A DNA stretch of 12,150 nt from an uncultured Ureaplasma sp. (GTDB taxonomy: Bacteria; Bacillota_I; Bacilli_A; Mycoplasmatales; Mycoplasmoidaceae), in NCBI GenBank assembly GCA_949295235.1, contig CASFKH010000001.1, positions 1 through 12,150 of the forward strand, given 5' to 3'. This document shows, in pieces, positions 1-12,150 of this stretch (positions within the stretch are counted from its first letter, which is position 1; every line of letters begins with the position of its first letter). The position numbers and the translations under genes are program-made. The notes beneath the pieces were generated by a model, which made no database searches, had not been told where the DNA came from, and was given only the letters and a program-made list of their open reading frames with translations.

Positions 1-16
1 AGTGTGATATCACACT
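1..16. repeat. perfect 16-bp palindrome at the window edge
   Basis: The first 16 bases, AGTGTGAT/ATCACACT, are their own exact reverse complement, and their G and C content stands out in the AT-rich flank. The symmetry could continue beyond the window edge. A symmetric DNA-binding site (operator) for a dimeric regulator of whatever lies to the left would fit. So would the stem of a hairpin, with about 6 bp of stem and a 4-nt loop. There is no clear T-tract on the visible side, so a terminator for a gene entering from the left is less likely. The palindrome is seen directly; its role is inference. Confidence 0.45.
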
Positions 17-21
17 AATAT

Positions 22-50
22 TTTAACATTATTAAAAATATTGTTATAAT
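22..50 (+). promoter_or_regulatory. promoter-like sequence pointing right (weak)
   Basis: A perfect TATAAT lies at 45-50, preceded by TG at 42-43 (extended -10 form). A TTTAAC at 22-27 sits 17 nt upstream as a possible -35. A transcript from here would start near 57 and meet the hairpin at 101-122 after about 70 nt, so it could only make a short RNA. In sequence this AT-rich, chance matches to TATAAT are common. An overlapping minus-strand match (TGTTAAAAT, extended -10, 20-28) could equally serve a gene to the left of the window. Confidence 0.22.
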
Positions 51-90
51 TTTTTTTATACAATAATTAAAGTGTTGCACTTGTGAATTG

Positions 91-133
91 AATAAAGAAA
101 CCTAGCAACTGAAATTGCTAGGGTTTTATTACT
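91..133 (-). terminator. intrinsic terminator after rpoC, symmetric and possibly bidirectional
   Basis: An 8-bp perfect stem, CCTAGCAA (101-108) paired with TTGCTAGG (115-122), encloses a 6-nt loop. On the minus strand the stem is followed by TTTCTTTATT (100-91), a U-rich tail. On the plus strand it is followed by GTTTTATT, so it could work in both directions. It lies about 50 nt downstream of the rpoC stop. It is the most GC-rich short hairpin outside genes in the window, which fits the end of the long minus-strand unit. Confidence 0.8.
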
Positions 134-172
134 TAAATGTAGTATTAAAAATTAACTATGAATGAAATAATA

Positions 173-4042
<3,870 letters not shown>

Positions 4043-4060
4043 TATAAATTACCTCCAATT

Positions 4061-7000
4061 TTAGAAATCATCATCTTCATCATAATCTTTTGAAGTTGTA
4101 AAGACTTCAGAGTCAGAATCAGAATATTCTTTTACATTTTCATATTCATAATCATCATCATATTCATGACTTATATATTTATTAATGTCAATAGCATTAT
4201 TTTTAGAATCAATGACTTCTAAATACATACCTAAACCTTGTAATTGTTTTGTTAAAAGTTTAAAAGACTCAGGAATTCCACCAGATGGAATTTCATTTCC
4301 TTTAATAATTGCACTATATGTTAAATTACGTCCTCTAACATCATCAGATTTAATTGTTAAAATTTCATGTAAATTATGAGCTGCACCATATGCCTCTAAT
4401 GCTCAAACTTCCATTTCACCAAATCTTTGACCACCATTTTGAGATTTACCACCTAAAGGTTGTTGAGTAATCTTACTATATGGACCGATTGATCTAGCAT
4501 GAATTTTATCATCAACCATGTGATCTAGTTTTAACATATACATTACACCAACAGCAATGTCTCCATCAAAATACTCACCAGTTTTTCCATCACGTAATTT
4601 AAATTTACCTTTAGTTTTTTCAGGATCAATTCCAGCTTCATTCATAATATTTATTAAATCATTATTATTAACACCTTCAAATACTGGTGTAGCAACTTTA
4701 TAACCAATATCATCAAAAGATAAACCTAAATTATTTAATAATAATATCAAATCAAAAGTTGATACTTCTTTTAATAAATCATCAAAAGATTTAACATTTT
4801 TTGACTCTATTAATTTATTAATATCATTATATAAAGATTCAGCAACAGACTTAATTAATCCATAAGTTGAAATAATTTCATCAATACCTTTTTTATTGTA
4901 TACGATTGATAATAATTCTTTTTTACCTAATTCACGAGCTGATAAACCTAAATGGATTTCAAGGATTTGTCCTATATTCATCCGGCTAGGAACACCTAAT
5001 GGATTTAATAACACATCTAGTGGAGTTCCATCATCTAAAAATGGCATATCTTCAACTGGGACGATATTTGAAACTATACCTTTGTTTCCATGACGTCCTG
5101 CCATCTTATCTCCAACTTGGATTTTACGTTTTTGAACAATATATACTTTTACTACTTCAATTACATCATCATCTAATTCTGCACCATCTTCATCAGAATT
5201 TGTAAATCTTTTTACAGCAGCTACAATTCCTTCACCACCATAAGGTACTTTTAAAGACGAATCTTTAAAATTCTTTGAATTATCTCCAAATATAGTTTGT
5301 AATAATTTTTCTTCTGGAGATAAGTCAACTTGACCTCTTGGAGTAATTTTTCCAACTAAAACGTCTCCTTCTTTGACTTCAGCACCTACCATTACAATAC
5401 CGTTCGCATCTAAGAAACGTTTTGCAGATTCAGGAACATTAGGCATGTCACGAACAATTTCTTCATCACCATTTTTAGTAACCATACATTGTAAAGTATA
5501 TTCATCAATATGTATAGATGTATAAACATCATCTTGAACTAGACGTTTAGATAAAATAATTGCGTCTTCAAAATTATAACCATTTCATGTTGTAAAACCA
5601 ACCAATACATTTCTACCTAATGATAATTCTCCATTTTGAATTGCAGGACCATTTGAAATAGTATCCCCAATTTTAACTTCTTCACCTAATTCAACAATTG
5701 GAGTTTGATTAATACATGTATTTTGGTTAGATTTTCTATACTTAACTAAATTCTTAGTATGAACATTTCCTTTATCATCTTCAATTGCAATATGATTTCC
5801 ATCAACTTCTACAACTTTTCCATCAAAATCAGAAACAGTCACCATTCCAGAGTCATGTGCAATTTTATATTCATTTCCAGTTCCGACTCAAGGAGCATAT
5901 GGTTTAATTAAAGGAACAGCTTGACGTTGCATGTTTGCACCCATTAAAACCCGGTTGGCATCATCATTTTCTAAGAAAGGAATAACAGAAGCAGCAACTG
6001 AAACTACTTGTTTAGGGAATACATCCATAAAATCAAGACGTGTTGATTCATATAAATCAGATTGTCCGCGATATCTTGCAACAACACGTTCATCAATAAT
6101 TTTATTCTTATTATCTAATTGGACATTTGATTCACCAATTATATATTCATCATCTTGAAGAGGTGTTAATCATTTTATTTCATCTGTTACAACACCATTT
6201 TTAACTACTCTATAAGGAGTAATTATAAAACCATTATCATCAACTTTACTAAATGAAGCTAATGACATAATTAAACCAATATTCATACCTTCAGGAGTTT
6301 CAATTGGACAAATTCTTCCATAGTGAGAATAATGAACATCACGAATTCCCAAGTTAGGATCCTCTCTAGAAATTCCTCCAGGTCCCATCGCACTTATACG
6401 ACGTTTATTAGTTAATTCTGAAAGTGGATTTTGTTGATCAATAAATTGGATCAATTGATAAGAATTGAAAAAATCTTTTAATACAATTTGAAAAGGTTTA
6501 GTATTAATTACAGATTTAACAGTTATATTAAATTTCTTACTTTCTTCTAAATCATCTTGTGCATCTTCACCGTCATTATTACCATCAGCAATTGCAAGTT
6601 TTTCTCTAATACTTTTCTGAATACGTAACATTCCGATTTGTAATCTATTACGCAATTGTTCATGAATTAGTTTTAAACGTTTATTTCCTAAATGATCAAT
6701 ATCATCAAAAATACCAATATCATTATTTAATCCGTATGAATAAGAAATTATAGAAACAATATCAGAAATACTTAATGTATTTGAAAATTTAAAATCACCT
6801 AATCCAATAATTGAAGTTTTAGATTCAGGGTCATCATTATCAGCTAATACATTAATTTTTTCATATGAAATTGTTGATAATTGTTTTTTATCTTCTTCAC
6901 TAATTCCAATAAAATCAACAAAAGCATTTTTAATTTTTAATTCAAATGAATTTGATAATAATTTATTTTTAGATTTATCTTTAATAATGTCAATATTTTC

Positions 7001-8314
7001 TTTAGTTAATAAAACTCCTTTATCAAGAATTTTTTTACCATTTATATCACATAAAGGTTCAGATAATACACGTTGATATAAACGTTCGGAAACACGTAAT
7101 TTATGATTCATTTTATATCTACCAGCAGAACTTAAATCATAATAACGTAAATTAAATAAATGTAAAATAACTAAGGCTTGAAAACACATATTTTCAGGAT
7201 TTACTTGTGAATCAAGAGTTTTAATACTTAAAGCCAATTCATTTGCAACATCTTTTGCAGCTTTTTCAGTGATTATTTGATCAATAATTGATTTTAGTTT
7301 TTCGTTATTTTTATAAAAATTTTCAATTGAACGAACATCAATTTGCATTGATTTTTCATTTGAATCTTTTAAAACAATGTTTTCTTCTTCAAAAATAATT
7401 AATTCATTTATCAATTTTCTTAATTTTCTATCAATATATGAACCTTTATGAATAATTTCATCACTTGGAACACCATTAATTCTTTCAGTTAATATTTCTT
7501 TATAAAGAGTAATAATATCAGCAAATTCAAAAACTTCTAATGGATTATATTTTTCATAAGATAAAGAAATTTTAATATTTGGTTCATCACCATATATTTC
7601 AATAATTTCATTATGAGATAGACCAAATGCTTTTAATAAAGTAGTTGCTAAAAATGATGCAACAGATTCACCAGTTGAATTTCTTGCCATTATTTGAATA
7701 ACTTTATCATGGTCTTTATTTGAATTATTATTTGGAACATAATATAACATTAAAGTACCTTTATATGGTAATAATTCACAAATGTTCCCTTGAACAACTC
7801 TTTTTCTTGAATTATTTAATTTAACTTGAGATTTATTTAAAACATACATCCCAGGTGATCTTATAATTTGAGAAATTATAATTTTTTCAATTCCATTAAT
7901 AACAAAAGTACCTTTATTAGTCATTAAAGGGATATTTCCAAAAAATACTCCTTGATTACCAGAATTACCTCTAGCTTTTTTAACTTCACCAGTAATATTG
8001 TTAACTAATTCTAAATCGACATATAATGGCGCATCATATGTCTTTGATTCATCTCGACATTGTTCTTCACTACGATGTGGAATTCCTAAATCAATTTTCT
8101 TGTATTTTAATGTGTATTTTGATTGTGGAGATTCAATTGGAAAAATGCTTTTTACAACATTTTCTAGATCTTCATTAATAAATCTAATAAATGAACCTTT
8201 TTGTGTTTCCAATAAATCAGGAGAGTCAAAGCTTAGTTTGATTTTTGAATAATCTCTACGTTGTACTCTTTTTGAAAATTTACGAGTTTTAAAATCATTA
8301 GTTGTTTCCTTCAT
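4061..8314 (-). CDS. rpoB: DNA-directed RNA polymerase subunit beta
   Basis: This is the beta subunit of RNA polymerase, 1417 aa under code 4, which partners RpoC in the catalytic core. The length resembles the larger mycoplasma and ureaplasma RpoBs. Visible: the N-terminal fork and lobe region with [21 protein letters not shown]; the rifampicin region with [17 protein letters not shown] and [18 protein letters not shown] (about 619-670); [20 protein letters not shown]; the catalytic-face motif [12 protein letters not shown] (1068-1079, lysines 1070 and 1078); [22 protein letters not shown]; and the C-terminal [19 protein letters not shown]. Four TGA codons encode Trp. Residue 636 is Asn where E. 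coli has His526. The last 35 residues form an acidic tail with 16 Asp or Glu. The ATG at 8314 is preceded by GAGGG (8319-8323) with a 4-nt spacer. The gene upstream is pyk, not the usual rplL. rpoC follows 18 nt after the TAA stop. Confidence 0.98.
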
Positions 8315-8364
8315 AATACCCTCAATTTCATTTTGATTTCTATAGTAAATAGGTATAGTTTCCC

Positions 8365-8370
8365 ATTATA
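8365..8370 (-). promoter_or_regulatory. candidate -10 box of an rpoB promoter
   Basis: On the minus strand a TATAAT lies at 8370-8365 with a nearby TG upstream, though 2 nt rather than 1 nt separates TG from the box. A start about 7 nt downstream would give a leader of roughly 44 nt before the rpoB ATG. No good -35 is seen at 17 nt. A second TATAAT lies at 8390-8385, again without a clear -35. Many Mollicutes promoters depend mostly on the -10 box, so this gap could drive rpoBC on its own, but AT-rich sequence makes chance matches easy. Confidence 0.4.
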
Positions 8371-8392
8371 TACAATACTATAAAATTATATC

Positions 8393-8409
8393 TTAAAATC
8401 TGATTTTAA
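8393..8409. repeat. AT-rich inverted repeat just after pyk
   Basis: TTAAAATC (8393-8400) and GATTTTAA (8402-8409) form perfect 8-bp arms around one base, 6 nt beyond the pyk stop at 8415. On the minus strand an A/T-rich stretch with no strong T-tract follows. As RNA the stem would be weak (about 6 bp with a 5-nt loop). It could be a poor terminator for the glycolytic operon or a protein site next to the rpoB promoter, or it could be chance in AT-rich DNA. Confidence 0.3.
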
Positions 8410-8414
8410 AAAAA

Positions 8415-9671
8415 TTATTTTATAAAATAAACATCCTTCAATAATGTCATTCATAAATCATTAGTTGAATAATTATCGAATTTATAAATTTTATAATTTT
8501 TATTAAATTGACTTGTAATAAATGTGGAATCATCTACTAATTTATTATCAACTAATTTTTCTTTAAGCTTTAATGTTTTAAAATCAATGTTTTCTGCAAA
8601 TTTAATAATTCTATTCATTTGAATAACAGCATTTAAAGGATCAATGCCAGATGCAGTTTCACCAGATAACATTGCAGCATTTGCATTTATTTTTACAATA
8701 TTATAACAATCATAAGTCTCTGCACGAGTTGGAATTACTGAATTTTCAAGTGAATCTAAAATTTGAGTTGCAATAATACTAATTTTATTTTTTGAAATAC
8801 ATTTTTGGACTATCAAATCTTGATAATAGGGAACTAGTTCATATCCAATTTCAAGAGCTAAATCACCTCTTGCGACCATTATTCCATCACACTCGTTAAC
8901 TAAAGAATCAATATTATTAATTGCTTCTAAATTCTCAATTTTTGCAATAATTTTAATTTTTGAATTACTATCATTTTTATTAATTATATTTTTTACTAAT
9001 TTTAATTGATTAAGATTACTTAAAAATGAAAGTGCAATAAAATCAGCATTTCATGATACTGCCTTTTGGATTACTAAATTATCGTATTCACTAATAAAAG
9101 GTAAATGATAAGTTTTATTTAATAAATTTACTCTTTTATTTGAAACCAATAAATATTCATCAGATAATGAAATAGTGTTAATTATACAGTTTTCTCTATC
9201 AACATCATCAACTTTTAAAATTAATTTACCATCTGCAATATAAATAATATCATTTTTAACAACATCGTCAGCTAAGTTATATTTTCCAGTCGCATCACTT
9301 ATTGCAAATTTTTTATTATTACCTATAAAATTGGGATTATTTGTGACAATTTGAACTTTATCATTTTTTGAAATTAAGTTATTATTTTCATCAATTCTAG
9401 AAACTCTAATTTCAGGTCCTTTTGTATCAATCATAATTGATATTTTTTTATTACTAATAGAATTTAATTTTCTTAAAGAAAAAAATCTTTTCTCATGATT
9501 TTCAATACAATCATGCGACATATTAAATCTAATACAATCAACCCCAGATTCAATTAATAAATTATATTTTTCAATTACATTTTGATTAATTTCAAAATTT
9601 TTACCTCAATCTAAAAATTTATCCAAACTTGGTCCAAATGTAATGATTTTTTTAGTCCTAGTCAGAATCAT
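8415..9671 (-). CDS. pyk: pyruvate kinase with shortened C-terminal domain
   Basis: Pyruvate kinase turns phosphoenolpyruvate and ADP into pyruvate and ATP, the last step of glycolysis, in the cytosol. It is 418 aa under code 4 with three TGA-Trp codons. Visible: [12 protein letters not shown] at the N-terminus; RFNMSHD (R48, N50, S52); DTKGPEIR (82-89); a B domain at roughly 90-190; the active-site IIAKIEN (K244, E246); MVARGDLALE (R268, D270); ATQILDSL; PTRAE; and MLSGETASG (334-342). After that only about 75 residues remain, against about 130 in E. coli PykF. The family's C-terminal domain, which carries effector-binding and subunit-contact surfaces, is therefore about half missing, with no recognisable SGxTA loop. 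The ATG at 9671 lies inside the end of pfkA (14-nt overlap), with AGGAAA (9681-9686) 9 nt upstream. The family N-terminus supports this start. The end is TAA. Confidence 0.95.
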
Positions 9672-10608
9672 AATCAACAATTTCCTGCTCTAAATTTGAA
9701 ATTTGTTTTAATTTTTCAGTTTCATTTAAATTTGAAGAACTAATTTGTCCACTTTTATAAAATAAGGCTTGATTATAACATTTGTCATTTATTAATTTAG
9801 CGGTATAAAAGGCAAATAAATTAGCATGTTTAATATCAATATAATCAACATTAGCTCCTCTTTGAAGATAACCTAATTTACAATATCTAACTTCACAAAC
9901 ACAATTATTTCTAATTCTATTTACAATATGGTTTATTTCATCATCACTATAAGTGAATTCTGAAATTATACCAATTCCATAGTTGTTTTTTGTATAATAT
10001 TCAGATGTTGTTTTTACAATATCATTAATTGTCATTTTTTTTGATTTATTTAATGAAAACATTAGATCAAAGGAAAGAGATGAGGCAATTGAAATATTTG
10101 GACAATGTTTACCCATAACTTCAACAATACAAATATTATTATGTGATTTAAATGTACTTCTTAATTTAATTAAATCATTATGAATTTCATTTAATGTAGA
10201 GGAATAACCTAAGCAGTATTCAGAAAAATTAATATCATTATCAATAGTTGCAGGGATAAAAATAACATTTATATTATTTTCACTTAACAATTTTGCTCCT
10301 TCAAAACTACCATTTCCTCCAATTACAATAATGACTTCAATTTTAGAATCTTTTATATTTTTAATTGCACTATCAATATTTGTTTTAAATTCTTGATATC
10401 TGCTACTACCAATTATTGAACCAGATAAATCTATAATATCATTATTAATTTCTTCATCATAAATTTCATTAAAACATAATCCTTTAAATCCTTTTTTATA
10501 GAAAACAATATTATAATTTGATAAATATTTTTTTAAATAAAAAAGAGTTGCATTCATTCCTGGTGCATCTCCACCAGAAGTTAAAATTCCGATTTTTGAC
10601 TTTGACAT
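9658..10608 (-). CDS. pfkA: ATP-type 6-phosphofructokinase, divergent
   Basis: Phosphofructokinase phosphorylates fructose 6-phosphate to fructose 1,6-bisphosphate, the committed step of glycolysis. At 316 aa it matches the usual length of about 320. Fold motifs are present: [13 protein letters not shown] (7-19), GSSRYQEF (R70), the TIDND catalytic loop (121-125, with D123 and D125), EVMG (163-166), E217, R241 and LQR (R250). Several residues that are near-invariant in E. coli PfkA differ: D103 is N99, R162 is N158, R171 is K167 and H249 is Y247. The ATP-specific G at E. coli position 104 is kept (G100), and the Lys of PPi-dependent enzymes after Pro is Ala120, so a PPi-type enzyme is not indicated. 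The effector-site R21 is Phe23. There are no Trp codons. The start is ATG 10608, set by GGAGG at 10613-10617, although an in-frame TTG exists at 10620. The gene overlaps eno by 28 nt and pyk by 14 nt. The stop is TAG. Confidence 0.9.
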   Translation of the reverse strand: MSKSKIGILTSGGDAPGMNATLFYLKKYLSNYNIVFYKKGFKGLCFNEIYDEEINNDIIDLSGSIIGSSRYQEFKTNIDSAIKNIKDSKIEVIIVIGGNGSFEGAKLLSENNINVIFIPATIDNDINFSEYCLGYSSTLNEIHNDLIKLRSTFKSHNNICIVEVMGKHCPNISIASSLSFDLMFSLNKSKKMTINDIVKTTSEYYTKNNYGIGIISEFTYSDDEINHIVNRIRNNCVCEVRYCKLGYLQRGANVDYIDIKHANLFAFYTAKLINDKCYNQALFYKSGQISSSNLNETEKLKQISNLEQEIVDYDSD

Positions 10609-11885
10609 AATTCCTCCCAATTTGAATTTGATAATTTTTTAATTGTATTATTAATTATTGAAATTCGATTATATTTTGCCAATCTTTCACTTCTTGACAT
10701 ACTTCCAGTTTTTATCAATTTCGAATTAGTAGCAATTGATAAATCAGAAATAAATGTATCCTCAGTCTCGCCAGATCGATGGCTTATAATATAATTTAAA
10801 CCATTTCTTTTAGCTAATAAAATTGTATTAATACATTCAGTTAAAGTACCAATTTGATTTAATTTAATCAATATCGAATTTGTACTTTGATTTTTAATAC
10901 CTTTATTTAACAAATTTGAATTTGTACAATATAAATCATCTCCAACTATTAAAACATTTTTTGAAACTAATTTAGTTAATTTGTTAAATGATTCTCAATC
11001 ATTTTCATCAAATGGATCTTCTAAATATACAATTGGATATTTGTTTATTAAATCTAAATATAAATTTAATAATTGTTTCGAATCTAAAACTTGATTTGTC
11101 AATTTTAATACATATTTTGAATTGTTATAAAATTCACTAGCAGCTACATCAATTCCAAATCCGATATCATCTCCAACCTTATATCCAGCATTTTTTACCG
11201 ATAACATCAATAAATCAAAAACTTCATCAATTTTATTGAAATTAATACAAAATCCACCTTCATCACCTTTTGATATAGATTGATTATTTTCAAATAATAT
11301 TTTCTGCATTGAAAGAAAACATTCATCAATAATTTTTAAACATTCATCTCAATTTTTAGATTTTAAAGGAATAAACATGAATTCTTGAAAATCTAAATTA
11401 TTATTTGCATGTCTTCCACCATTAATTACATTCACAACTGGAATTGGATAATAATATAAATCATTGTTTTGATTAAGAATATTTTCTCTTAAATATTTAA
11501 ATAAAGGTTTTTTTAATAATTTTGATGCTAATTTTGCAATGGCTAATGAAACAGATAAAATTGCATTTGCACCTAAATTAGATTTATTTTGTGTACCATC
11601 TAAATCTAACATTATATTATCAATTTTTTTTTGTTCAATTGGGTTTAGTCCAATTAATTTTGGAGCAATTATATGATTAACATTTTCAATCGCCTTTAAT
11701 ACTCCTTTACCATTTCAATCTTGGTTATTATCTCTTAATTCTAATGCTTCATTGATACCAGTTGAAGCACCTGATGGAACCATTGAAATTGTTGATTCTC
11801 CAAATTCATCTTCAATATAACATGCAATTGTTGGATATCCCCGAGAATCATAAATTTGAAAAGCATTAATTTTTTTTATTTTCAT
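10581..11885 (-). CDS. eno: enolase (phosphopyruvate hydratase)
   Basis: Enolase converts 2-phosphoglycerate to phosphoenolpyruvate, the substrate of the Pyk encoded two genes downstream. It is 434 aa under code 4, of normal length. All catalytic positions line up with E. coli numbering to within one: SGASTG loop (about 38-43), H159, Q167-E168, E209 in GDEGGF, Mg ligands D246, E289 and D316, K341, the H369-R370-S371 loop in SHRSGETED, and K392 in IKTGS. Three Trp residues are TGA (W57, W179, W297) and one is TGG (W423). The ATG at 11885 follows GGAGG at 11890-11894 with 4 nt of spacing. The C-terminus (about 408-434) lacks the typical GLKAFYN ending and is instead Ser-, Asn- and Gln-rich, because its DNA also carries the pfkA ribosome binding site and first codons. 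The end is TAA. Confidence 0.97.
10613..10617 (-). promoter_or_regulatory. pfkA ribosome binding site inside eno
   Basis: GGAGG (minus strand, 10617-10613) lies 4 nt before the pfkA ATG at 10608. Its first G is the third base of the enolase W423 codon (TGG, 10619-10617). This is the only TGG tryptophan codon I found in the window. A TGA synonym would change the site to GAGAGG and remove GGAGG. The placement fixes ATG 10608 over the upstream TTG at 10620 as the start. Confidence 0.75.
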
Positions 11886-11909
11886 ATAACCTCCAATAAA
11901 TAAAAACAA

Positions 11910-11929
11910 AGTTATATTTCTATATAACT
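11910..11929. terminator. AT-rich hairpin with T-rich tail upstream of eno
   Basis: AGTTATAT (11910-11917) and ATATAACT (11922-11929) form an 8-bp stem around a 4-nt loop. On the minus strand the stem is followed by TTTGTTTTTATTTATT, giving the outline of an intrinsic terminator for the upstream gene. It has only one G-C pair at each arm, so it is weak. It sits just ahead of the eno RBS (11890-11894) and could instead act on eno mRNA, or be fortuitous. Confidence 0.4.
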
Positions 11930-11937
11930 AAGTTTAA

Positions 11938-12150
11938 TTATTCAATATCTAAGCTTTTAAAAATTTCTTCTAATTCTTGATCAGGAATTGCAATTTCTTG
12001 TTTTTTATTTTTAGATTTAGAAATATTATTTTCTTGAAGTTTATTAATAAATGATTTGAATTTTGATTTCTTTAATGATTCTTTTTTAAGTTCTTCTTTT
12101 TGTTTTACTAACTCTTCAAGTTTCTTTTTCATTTCATTATTCTCATTAAC
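11938..12150 (-). CDS. C-terminal part of an unrecognised charged protein (partial)
   Basis: The open frame runs from the window edge to TAA at 11938, at least 70 residues. Codons 12150-12133 are all sense. The ATG at 12132 has only a weak GAGAA upstream, so I read this as the end of a longer protein. The visible part is rich in Lys and Glu (KKKLEELVKQKEELKKES and so on), with heptad-like leucines suggesting a helical or coiled-coil tail. It then runs KKQEIAIPDQELEEIFKSLDIE. There is no membrane segment, Cys or catalytic motif in view. Similar Lys-rich tails occur in many Mollicutes proteins, so no function is assigned. It is followed 52 nt later by eno. Confidence 0.6.
   Translation of the reverse strand, partial: VNENNEMKKKLEELVKQKEELKKESLKKSKFKSFINKLQENNISKSKNKKQEIAIPDQELEEIFKSLDIE

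Noticed and set aside
70..82. CIRCE-like heat-shock operator
   Set aside because: The short AAGTG-TTG-CACTT dyad lacks the TTAGCACTC half-sites and 9-nt spacing of CIRCE.
7998..8252. Plus-strand open frame of 84 codons opposite rpoB
   Set aside because: It is a shadow of the conserved RpoB N-terminus. The same holds for the plus-strand frames at 3117-3326, 4185-4379, 4896-5093, 4999-5205 and 5931-6158.
9671..9671. Pyk starting later at the NMSHD methionine (about 9521)
   Set aside because: The region upstream encodes the conserved [13 protein letters not shown]-terminus and reaches an ATG at 9671 with an AGGAAA site.
10609..10620. Alternative TTG start for pfkA at 10620
   Set aside because: The four extra residues are encoded by the GGAGG ribosome binding site itself, and ATG 10608 matches the family start.

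Overview
The window is a very AT-rich stretch in which every recognisable gene lies on the minus strand. It reads sensibly only if TGA is translated as tryptophan (genetic code 4). Under the standard code the rpoC, rpoB, pyk and eno reading frames break at about 20 in-frame TGA codons. Each of those falls where RNA polymerase, pyruvate kinase or enolase can carry a Trp or an aromatic residue, and the frame continues with the expected family motifs. I count 20 TGA-Trp codons against a single TGG-Trp codon. Low GC, UGA=Trp and a Mollicutes-like rifampicin region in RpoB point to a member of the Mollicutes (mycoplasma, ureaplasma, spiroplasma or a related symbiont). I cannot fix the genus from sequence alone. 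Standard-code Mollicutes such as phytoplasmas and acholeplasmas are excluded.

Layout in the direction of transcription (right to left): (1) 12150-11938, the C-terminal end of an unrecognised, lysine- and glutamate-rich protein that runs off the window edge; (2) a 52-bp gap with an AT-rich hairpin and T-rich tail; (3) 11885-10581, eno (enolase, 434 aa); (4) 10608-9658, pfkA (6-phosphofructokinase, 316 aa, divergent active site), whose start overlaps the end of eno by 28 nt; (5) 9671-8415, pyk (pyruvate kinase, 418 aa, shortened C-terminal domain), whose start overlaps the end of pfkA by 14 nt; (6) a 97-bp gap (8318-8414 and its borders) with promoter-like sequence; (7) 8314-4061, rpoB (beta subunit, 1417 aa); (8) 4042-173, rpoC (beta' subunit, 1289 aa), 18 nt after rpoB; (9) a hairpin terminator at about 91-133, followed by a 90-bp noncoding edge holding a perfect 16-bp palindrome.

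Functionally there are two blocks. The first is a tightly overlapped glycolytic operon with one upper-glycolysis enzyme (PfkA, ATP-consuming) and two consecutive lower-glycolysis enzymes (Eno, then Pyk, ATP-producing), probably translationally coupled. The second is the rpoBC transcription block, here lacking the rplJ-rplL genes that usually precede rpoB. It may have its own promoter just upstream or be read through from pyk.

I found no CRISPR array, mobile element, tRNA, rRNA or novel defence-type system. The most notable points are: the substituted PfkA active site; the missing half of the Pyk C-terminal domain; the Asn at the rifampicin-resistance position of RpoB; the single UGG codon that coincides with the pfkA Shine-Dalgarno sequence; the acidic tail of RpoB; and the glycolysis-rpoBC gene order. 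No gap without a gene exceeds 300 bases.
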